A program made the translations under genes and the position numbers. Below, piece after piece: positions 6,756 to 11,214 of a DNA stretch of 11,214 nt (positions within the stretch are counted from its first letter, which is position 1; every line of letters begins with the position of its first letter). Below the pieces are notes generated by a model. That model was not told where the DNA came from and ran no database searches. It was given only the letters and a program-made list of their open reading frames with translations. The stretch comes from an uncultured Eubacteriales bacterium (GTDB lineage: Bacteria > Bacillota_A > Clostridia > Christensenellales > Aristaeellaceae), in the NCBI GenBank assembly GCA_900313545.1, contig OMRS01000020.1, positions 1-11,214 on the forward strand. Reading direction: 5' to 3'.

Positions 6756-6858
6756 GAAAAAACAGGAACCTCCAGTTTTGATGGGATCTGTCTGGGGGAC
6801 GGAGTGGAAAACGGACTGGGCAAAATGGAAAAGGCTTCATGCAAAGCATCATTGTGCT

Positions 6859-6887
6859 ATTCTACCCTGATGCGGGATAGGAAGCAA
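6859..6887 (-). promoter_or_regulatory. Promoter of the HD-GYP gene, with inverted repeat across the -10
   Basis: On the minus strand, TTGCTT (6887-6882), a 17-bp spacer and TAGAAT (6864-6859). The leader is about 98 nt. GCATCA (6846-6851) and TGATGC (6868-6873) form a 6-bp inverted repeat centred on the -10 and start region, a possible operator of unknown type. Confidence 0.65.
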
Positions 6888-6889
6888 CA

Positions 6890-7209
6890 CAGGATGGGAT
6901 GCTTTTTACGTTGTTTATGAAAAGCGGAGCTCCAGGGAAGAAAGGAAACCGGCTTTCCTGCTGTTTGGCAAAGAATGCCGGGCTTTTGTGAACTGCCATG
7001 GTCATTGGAAGTTGGTAAATACGTTTGTTCACTTGAAGAGGGGATGGATGAGGCGACCGGCGCCACGGGATATATGGTCAGGAAACAGGTTCAGATCACC
7101 ACGGCTGGCGGAGATCTGTACGGCTGAATCCCGTACATCACAGGGCACGGCGTCAACGCTTAAACTCGACGGACCTGCATGAGACGGACTGCTGAAGGAG
7201 AATGAAACC
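6890..7209. other. Intergenic region between the HD-GYP promoter and the exported protein gene
   Basis: About 320 bp without a confident gene. A small inverted repeat, AGGAAA/TTTCCT, lies at 6943-6959. A frame is open from 6921 to the TGA at 7125-7127 and looks coding at its end (see separate entry). I could not find a good -35/-10 pair for the downstream plus-strand gene, and no known riboswitch was recognised. Confidence 0.4.
6975..7127 (+). other. Possible small ORF or gene remnant (50 codons)
   Basis: The frame from an ATG at 6975 is open to a TGA at 7127. Its last 27 codons, from a second ATG at 7044, read MDEATGATGYMVRKQV, then QITTAGGDLYG, with GC-rich third positions as in the real genes nearby. 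GAGGGG directly touches the 7044 ATG, too close for a good ribosome site, and 6975 has none. It may be the end of a decayed gene, a small peptide gene, or chance. No family is recognised. Confidence 0.2.
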
Positions 7210-7794
7210 ATGAAGAAACTGATGATTGTATGCTGTATGATTCTGGCGCTTGCGCTTTGCGCTGGTGCGGTGGCAGATCCGGTTGAAGTCACAGGAAAAG
7301 TCGTCCTCTGGGAAACCTCTGCGGAGGAAGCGGACACCCAGGAAAACCAGGGGACCAGCAAGATCAGGATTTCTTTTGAACCCAGGTCTCCGGTGACACT
7401 TGAGGAGCTTGATACGGGAGATGTGTTTGATGACTATATCTGCTCAATCACCCGTGAGGGCGTCGCGCCGGTCATTGTGGCCATTTCCGGCACCGATAAG
7501 GAGGCGCATCACAATATCAACAACTACTCTGAAGAGGATATGAAGCTTTATATCGACAGCCAGACTTCAGGCATGGAGGAAGAAAACTATTCCACTTCCA
7601 TAGAGACCTCCGAAGCTGGAAACAAGTATGTGGTGGTGGAGGACGCCTTTTCCCACAGTCTGGTGACCATTTATGACAACTACAATATATCGGTTGTTCA
7701 GATCAGCGCGAACGATGACGGCACGGCCAGGTCCCTGACAGATGCTGACCGGGACTTTGCACTTGAAGTGTTTCAGGGAATCTGGATGGAGTAA
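7210..7794 (+). CDS. Small exported protein of unknown function
   Basis: 194 residues. An N-terminal signal peptide is clear: MKK, a hydrophobic core to about residue 20, and a signal-peptidase-I site AVA/DP near residue 22. The cysteine at residue 17 does not sit in a good lipobox (LALC). The mature part, about 170 residues, is acidic (runs such as SAEEAD and MEEEN), has no transmembrane segment, and ends with a beta-rich stretch (KYVVVEDAF, SLVTIYDNYNISVVQIS) followed by a helix-like end (LTDADRDFALEVFQGIW). I do not recognise a named domain. AAGGAG at 7195-7200, 9 nt before the ATG, supports the start. It stands alone on the plus strand between two minus-strand c-di-GMP-related genes; any link to that signalling is guesswork. 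A strong hairpin follows the gene. Confidence 0.85.
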   Translation: MKKLMIVCCMILALALCAGAVADPVEVTGKVVLWETSAEEADTQENQGTSKIRISFEPRSPVTLEELDTGDVFDDYICSITREGVAPVIVAISGTDKEAHHNINNYSEEDMKLYIDSQTSGMEEENYSTSIETSEAGNKYVVVEDAFSHSLVTIYDNYNISVVQISANDDGTARSLTDADRDFALEVFQGIWME

Positions 7795-7833
7795 TTGGAA
7801 ATTCTTTGCCCGTACATTGATGCTGCTTGATAA

Positions 7834-7875
7834 AACAGGCGGATCCTGCATCACAGAGATCAGGATCCGCCTGTT
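7834..7875 (+). terminator. Very strong hairpin after the exported protein gene (no T-run)
   Basis: A perfect 15-bp inverted repeat pairs AACAGGCGGATCCTG (7834-7848) with CAGGATCCGCCTGTT (7861-7875) around a 12-nt loop, starting 40 nt after the stop codon. The position suggests a terminator, but the stem is followed by CCATTAAAC, not a T-run. It could be a U-less terminator, an mRNA 3'-end stabiliser, or an intergenic repeat unit. Confidence 0.55.
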
Positions 7876-8369
7876 CCATTAAACAATGAGGAGAATGTGA
7901 TGTCTGATCTCTTTCCGTTGACCCGTCCGATTGTTCCTGACACTTCCGGACGGTTGCAGGATTCTGTTTGTTGCTTTCTATCAGGGATTGCGAAGGAAAA
8001 AGCCTCTTTCCTTTGGGGCTTGAGCGAGCCGGAAAAAAGAGGACCTGGTCTTCGACAGATTACTGGCCATTCTCCGGCTGTTTGAGAAAGGCTGCGGCAA
8101 GGTGATCCCGGAAGACGATGAAAAAAGCGGAAGATTTGAGGAATCGCCTGTTATGCATAGAATGCAGGGGTACAGCACCTGAAAGAAAGGAAAAACATGG
8201 AGATTTCCTTCCGATCCCCTTCCGGGAATCCGGCGGAGAAGCGGAGGGTGTTTTTGGAGAGGAACCGGGTCTCATGCATCCCTGGGTCGAGGGAGCGGGG
8301 AATGGCGGCGGAGTAAACGGGCAGAAAATTCCCAGGACGCCTCGGAGTTGCGGAAACTGGGAGATGCAT
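7876..8369. other. Region without a confident intact gene
   Basis: About 490 bp. Coding-like fragments occur in more than one plus-strand frame. The best are a possible small gene broken at an A-run (7900-8182) and a 39-codon frame from an ATG at 8197 to a TAA at 8314-8316 preceded by AAAGGA (8187-8192). Several minus-strand frames are also open but lack good ribosome sites. The region may be decayed genes. No RNA gene or repeat family is recognised. Confidence 0.35.
7900..8182 (+). pseudogene. Possible small gene broken by a frameshift at an A6 run
   Basis: ATG at 7900 is preceded at 6-nt spacing by GAGGAG (7888-7893), a good ribosome site. Its frame runs to 8085. The following frame, open from 8024 to a TGA at 8180-8182, reads like a charged helical protein end (EDLVFDRLLAILRLFEKG, then KVIPEDDEKSG). 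Skipping one A in the run of six at 8033-8038 would join them into about 93 residues (LSEPEK joined to EDLVFD). This may be a disrupted gene, a base-call error, slippage, or chance. No family is recognised. Confidence 0.3.
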
Positions 8370-8396
8370 TAAGCCGGCTGCAGGGCAGCCGGCTTA
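8370..8396 (-). terminator. Hairpin downstream of the diguanylate cyclase gene
   Basis: A perfect 12-bp inverted repeat: TAAGCCGGCTGC (8370-8381) and GCAGCCGGCTTA (8385-8396), loop AGG on the plus strand. On the minus strand it starts 13 nt after the cyclase stop codon. As with other hairpins here, no clear T-run follows, so terminator function rests on position and stem strength. Confidence 0.5.
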
Positions 8397-8409
8397 GAAG
8401 ACAGGAGGA

Positions 8410-9312
8410 TCATGTGGCAGGGGCAATGGAGGAATCAGGGTCAAACCGGCTGCCGTAAAAACCGTTCTTTCCTTCCTGTTTTGCCAGGTAGAGGTTTGAA
8501 TCAGCCTGAAGAAACATTTGATGAAGATGTTCTGTGGAGGCAGGGATTCCGGTGACGTAGCCGCCGGAAAAGGTGACGGAGGGCAGGGCATTGTCCTGAA
8601 TGCCGGACAGCCGCCGGGCAGTTTCCTCATAGAGACTGCGGAATTCCTCCTCGGTGCGGTTTTCGCTGATCACCAGAAATTCATCCCCGCCGTAGCGGTA
8701 ACAGTAGTCGATATCAAAGATATCAGCGAGGACCTGGCCGGTCCTGCGCAAAAGCTTGTCACCGAAGGCGTGACCGCAGGTGTCATTGACATATTTGAAA
8801 TTATCCAGGTCAATCAGCATGAGGTTTATGGAATGCCCCAGATACAGGCGGGCATCCTCTTTCATGGCATGGCGGTTGCGCAATCCGGTCAGCGCATCAG
8901 TGGTGGCTGTCTGTGCCAGCTGTGCATTGGCGTCGGCCAGCTGTGCATTGGCCTCAATGAGCTTCCGGGTGGCGCGGTCCCTGCTGCGCTTGAGAAGGCT
9001 GACGCAGGTGAGGTTCAGTACAATCCCCAGAAGGATGATCAATATCTTCTGCAAATTGAGATCGGTATAACTGAAAAAGCTGTGGTCTGTTGAAAAGTAG
9101 AACATGGAATACAGAAACATCACGATGGCGGAAGAGAGCCCCGTGACAAAGCCGCCGATGCCGGTGGAAAAGACCATGGCGGTAATGAGGATCATGTTGG
9201 GATTGGGGACCTTGAAGAGATAGACGATCACGGACAGAAACAGCGTGATGGCCGCACTGAAGAGGGAAACGAGAAAGATGTGACGCGGACTGTGGGAAAT
9301 AGAAGGCTGCAA
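8410..9312 (-). CDS. Membrane diguanylate cyclase (GGDEF domain)
   Basis: About 300 residues, predicted to make c-di-GMP from two GTP. Four hydrophobic segments (about residues 13-33, 39-55, 57-73 and 89-107) form an N-terminal membrane module resembling the DUF4118/KdpD-like type. A coiled-coil linker (ANAQLADANAQLAQ) follows, then a GGDEF domain starting TTDALTGLRNRH. The active site is intact (RYGGDEFLVI; GGDEF at 208-212), as is DLDNFKYVNDTCGHAFGD. The product-inhibition I-site RxxD is not present (FDID at the expected place). Start choice: a GTG at 9321 is inside GAGGTGATC (9324-9316), itself a perfect Shine-Dalgarno match, so TTG at 9312, 8 nt beyond GAGG, is the better start; the GTG would add three residues. 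It has its own promoter and lies downstream of the two-component genes. Confidence 0.92.
   Translation of the reverse strand: MQPSISHSPRHIFLVSLFSAAITLFLSVIVYLFKVPNPNMILITAMVFSTGIGGFVTGLSSAIVMFLYSMFYFSTDHSFFSYTDLNLQKILIILLGIVLNLTCVSLLKRSRDRATRKLIEANAQLADANAQLAQTATTDALTGLRNRHAMKEDARLYLGHSINLMLIDLDNFKYVNDTCGHAFGDKLLRRTGQVLADIFDIDYCYRYGGDEFLVISENRTEEEFRSLYEETARRLSGIQDNALPSVTFSGGYVTGIPASTEHLHQMFLQADSNLYLAKQEGKNGFYGSRFDPDSSIAPAT
8915..8956 (-). repeat. 21-bp tandem duplication adding one heptad to the cyclase linker
   Basis: Two adjacent 21-bp units share an identical 17 bp (8915-8931 and 8936-8952; plus strand GCCAGCTGTGCATTGGC). In the protein they give ANAQLAD-ANAQLAQ, exactly one coiled-coil heptad repeated just before the GGDEF domain. 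Confidence 0.75.
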
Positions 9313-9315
9313 AAG

Positions 9316-9324
9316 GATCACCTC
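9316..9324 (-). promoter_or_regulatory. Ribosome binding site that decides the cyclase start
   Basis: GAGGTGATC on the minus strand is complementary over 9 nt to the usual 3' end of 16S rRNA. It contains the upstream GTG candidate and is ideally placed for the TTG at 9312-9310. Confidence 0.6.
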
Positions 9325-9397
9325 GAAACAGAATGCCGGCAGGGAGAGACTTCCTGATCGACAGTATGGAAGGACAAAATGTGTTTATCCAGCGGGA

Positions 9398-9426
9398 ATT
9401 CTAGAGAATGTCCCTGAAGTTGTCAA
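9398..9426 (-). promoter_or_regulatory. Promoter of the diguanylate cyclase gene
   Basis: On the minus strand, TTGACA (9426-9421), a 17-bp spacer and TAGAAT (9403-9398); start near 9391 and a leader of about 80 nt. A small palindrome, ATTCT/AGAAT (9398-9402 and 9405-9409), overlaps the -10. The cyclase is therefore likely transcribed apart from the kinase upstream. Confidence 0.8.
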
Positions 9427-9436
9427 GGTGAAAGAG

Positions 9437-9487
9437 GCGAAAAAGGAACGACAGCGGGGACCTATCCCCGGCCCCGGATGCTGTACG
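9437..9487 (-). terminator. Candidate terminator after the histidine kinase gene
   Basis: On the plus strand, CGGGGA (9455-9460) and TCCCCG (9465-9470) form a 6-bp stem with a 4-nt loop, and ACAG/CTGT pairs can extend it with a bulge. On the minus strand a TTCCTTTTT tract follows about 6-10 nt after the stem, so the stem-to-T distance is not ideal. Confidence 0.4.
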
Positions 9488-9495
9488 GAAGAGGA

Positions 9496-10977
9496 TCAGG
9501 ACAGATGAAGGGTAAAAGTGGTCAACCCGGGATGGCTGGAGACCGTCAGGGTCCCTTTGTGCAGCGCAACGATCTGACGGGCAATGGCCAGCCCCAGCCC
9601 CTGTCCGTCTATGGTGCGGTTGTGGGCGCTGTCTCCACGGTAAAAACGGTCAAAGATGTGATCGATGTCCTCCGGAAGGATTCCCGGGCCCGTGTTGGAG
9701 AGAGACAGGCGCGCTCCGTGCCCGAAACGTTCAAGTTTCAGGAAGATCTTTCCGTTTTCGCCGGAATACTTGACGGCATTGTTCATCAGGATGATCAGAA
9801 GCTGGACCAGCATATCCCGGTCTCCCTGACAGGAGATCCCTTCGGGAACTTCCATTTCAAGGGTACGTCCCGCTTCATAGACGCTGCTTTCCAATGGAAG
9901 CACGGCTTCCATGACAAGCTGGCTGAGATCAAGCTTCTTGAGGGGAATGCGGGTGTTTTTGTCCAGGCGCGCCAGCTGCAGGAGACTCTGCACCATGCGG
10001 GAGGAGCGCCGGACTTCCGAGGAAATATAGGAAATCTGCTCATTTTCGCCAAATTCTCCCCTGAGCACATCCACATTGGCGGAAATCACAGCCAGAGGGG
10101 TTTTGAGCTCATGGCTGGCATCGCTGACAAACTGGCGCTGCTTGTCAAAGGCCTCCTGAACGGGTGCGAGCATCCTTCGAATGAGAATAAATGCGCCAAG
10201 ACATAGGACTGCGCAGGCGACAGAGGCTGTCACCAAAGTGGCATACAGCGTCTGCTGAGCGGAAAGATACTGAAGTTCGGCATCCAGAATCAGCAGAAGG
10301 GTCCCGCCTTCCTGTGCGGTCATCTGGAAGAACTGCCAGCCGATGCGTCCGGAGCTTTGGCCCGTGAGCAGAATCCGGGCGGTCAGATCGTGGATGACCT
10401 CCGTATCATACAGGTCGGGACGGTCAGAGAGCCAGCCGGTAATATGGCGCTCAGCGTCCAGATTCACCCGGCAGTAGGCAGCCAGACTGGCCATGGACAT
10501 TCCCGGATCCCTGGGCGGCGGCATGGGCTGTCGGGAAAGCGTCGAAGCGTAGTTTTCCGGATTTCCCCCAAAGGGACCGGAAGTGAAAGGCGGTTGGGGA
10601 CGGGCTTCGGCGGAGGTGGCCGCTTCAGGGGGGTTGTCGGGAGAATCATCCTCCTGAAGGAGAGAAGAGAGAGGGGAAGAAGATCCGGAGAAACCGTTTT
10701 CCCCTGGCTTTGGGGGAGGTGTGACGTGCTGCCCTGGATCGGCGGGAACAGGTCCGCCTTCTCCGTTTTCCGCGGGTTTGGGAGGAGGAGTGCTTCCGTC
10801 CCTTGGAGAGGCGGGGCGGTTCCCGGAGAGACTGCTGAGGGTGTTGAGGGCGGACATGGCCTGGGATTCAATGCCGGAGCGGTTCATCAGATCGATTGAG
10901 ATGATGATCCCGCAGGAAACCAGCAGCAGTGCCGCGATCACCAGCAGGGTCAGCCGCCTGCGTAGCTTATGAATCAT
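9496..10977 (-). CDS. Sensor histidine kinase with proline-rich outer domain
   Basis: 493-residue membrane sensor kinase, predicted to autophosphorylate on His and pass phosphate to the response regulator encoded just upstream. Transmembrane segments are at about 9-30 and 245-267. Between them lies a large outer domain, whose residues 53-160 are rich in Pro, Gly and Ser and carry TPPPKPAENG (63-72) and TPPPKPGENG (86-95). The kinase core has FVSDASHELKTPL with His289, the N box LMNNAVKYS (397-405), NTGPGI (428-433), FDRFYRGD (442-449) and GQGLGLAI (458-465). The usual Asp of the G1 box is Asn (SNTGPG), a change common in Gram-positive kinases. No full HAMP is evident. Start: ATG at 10977, overlapping the regulator end by 11 bp; the frame is open further upstream but that part reads through the regulator gene. 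Confidence 0.93.
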   Translation of the reverse strand: MIHKLRRRLTLLVIAALLLVSCGIIISIDLMNRSGIESQAMSALNTLSSLSGNRPASPRDGSTPPPKPAENGEGGPVPADPGQHVTPPPKPGENGFSGSSSPLSSLLQEDDSPDNPPEAATSAEARPQPPFTSGPFGGNPENYASTLSRQPMPPPRDPGMSMASLAAYCRVNLDAERHITGWLSDRPDLYDTEVIHDLTARILLTGQSSGRIGWQFFQMTAQEGGTLLLILDAELQYLSAQQTLYATLVTASVACAVLCLGAFILIRRMLAPVQEAFDKQRQFVSDASHELKTPLAVISANVDVLRGEFGENEQISYISSEVRRSSRMVQSLLQLARLDKNTRIPLKKLDLSQLVMEAVLPLESSVYEAGRTLEMEVPEGISCQGDRDMLVQLLIILMNNAVKYSGENGKIFLKLERFGHGARLSLSNTGPGILPEDIDHIFDRFYRGDSAHNRTIDGQGLGLAIARQIVALHKGTLTVSSHPGLTTFTLHLS

Positions 10978-11214
10978 GATCGGCCTCCAGTGCATATCCG
11001 ATGCCGCGTGTGGCATGGATTTTGACAGTGGATCCGACAAAGGAAAGCTTCCTGCGCAGGAAAGAGACATAGACCTCCAGACTGTTGTAGTCCGCATTGC
11101 TCTCCAGTCCCCAGATGCGGTCGCTGATCAGGTCTTTGGGAAGTATCCGGTCCGTGTTGCGCAGAAACAGTTCCAGGAGCTGGTACTCCTTTGTCCCGAG
11201 CCGGACGCTTTTGC
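10967..11214 (-). CDS. OmpR/PhoB-family response regulator (C-terminal DNA-binding domain only)
   Basis: 81 residues plus stop are visible; the receiver domain lies beyond the right edge. The sequence is a winged helix of the OmpR/PhoB class: LGTKEYQLLELFLRN at the start, RILPKDLISDRIWG, the recognition-helix region NSLEVYVSFLRRKL, and the closing wing IHATRGIGYAL. It is the probable partner of the kinase, whose ATG lies inside its last codons, which suggests translational coupling within one operon. Target genes cannot be inferred. Confidence 0.93.
   Translation of the reverse strand, partial: KSVRLGTKEYQLLELFLRNTDRILPKDLISDRIWGLESNADYNSLEVYVSFLRRKLSFVGSTVKIHATRGIGYALEADHDS

Noticed and set aside
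5787..6920. 377-codon plus-strand open frame across the HD-GYP gene
   Set aside because: The minus strand carries HD, HHE and DGKG motifs with membrane segments and a promoter; the plus frame also runs through the bidirectional terminator and has no features.
7118..7190. c-di-GMP-I (GEMM) riboswitch before the exported protein gene, suggested by CACAGGGCA at 7139-7147
   Set aside because: The other conserved parts (the GAAA tetraloop, its receptor and the flanking paired stems) were not found in the right order.
10978..11097. 40-residue N-terminal extension of the histidine kinase
   Set aside because: That stretch is the out-of-frame reading of the response regulator gene; the ATG at 10977 is followed directly by the first transmembrane helix.
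1..11214. CRISPR array, tRNA/rRNA, insertion sequence or phage genes
   Set aside because: No regularly spaced repeats, no cloverleaf-like segments, no transposase or integrase motifs and no terminal inverted repeats were seen on either strand.

Overview
The window is GC-rich bacterial DNA in which nearly every position is taken up by genes or short promoter and terminator regions. Gene content and control signals fit a Gram-positive, Clostridia-like Bacillota: near-consensus sigma-A promoters, GGAGG/GAGGTGATC-type Shine-Dalgarno sites, a sugar-type ABC solute-binding protein beside a LacI regulator, an NptA-type Na+/phosphate protein, ATP-type phosphofructokinase and c-di-GMP enzymes. This assignment is inference; there is no rRNA or other phylogenetic marker here.

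Layout. (1) 1-2498: a carbohydrate ABC solute-binding protein (minus strand, cut by the left edge) diverges from a LacI-family regulator (plus). The 270-bp region between them holds a perfect-consensus promoter for the binding protein with a LacI-type operator just downstream of its -10, a promoter for the regulator, and a set of A-tract motifs in helical phase. (2) 2654-4465: Na+/Pi cotransporter with a C-terminal PhoU-like domain, with its own promoter and terminator. (3) 4702-5751: ATP-dependent 6-phosphofructokinase with its own promoter and an inverted repeat across the -10; it converges on the next gene at a bidirectional terminator. (4) 5865-6755 (minus): membrane HD-GYP-type protein with a degenerate GYP motif. 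(5) 7210-7794 (plus): small exported protein of unknown function. (6) 7795-8409: about 600 bp without a convincing intact gene, holding a very strong hairpin, coding-like fragments and a possible frameshifted small gene. (7) 8410-9312 (minus): membrane diguanylate cyclase with an intact GGDEF motif. (8) 9496-11214 (minus): sensor histidine kinase with an unusual proline-rich outer domain, overlapping by 11 bp the end of an OmpR/PhoB-type response regulator that runs off the right edge.

Functional themes. The left half concerns uptake and early metabolism: sugar import, its local repressor, phosphate import and the committed glycolytic kinase, but these are separate transcription units, not one operon. 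The right half concerns signalling: a predicted c-di-GMP phosphodiesterase-family protein and a diguanylate cyclase flank a small exported protein, next to a two-component system. No tRNA, rRNA, CRISPR array, insertion sequence, integrase or phage gene was seen. I did not find an obviously new multi-gene system. The points most worth following are the phased A-tract array at 1232-1375, the insertion in phosphofructokinase, the variant HD-GYP protein, the heptad duplication in the diguanylate cyclase linker, the repeated proline-rich segment in the kinase, and the possible frameshifted gene at 7900-8182.
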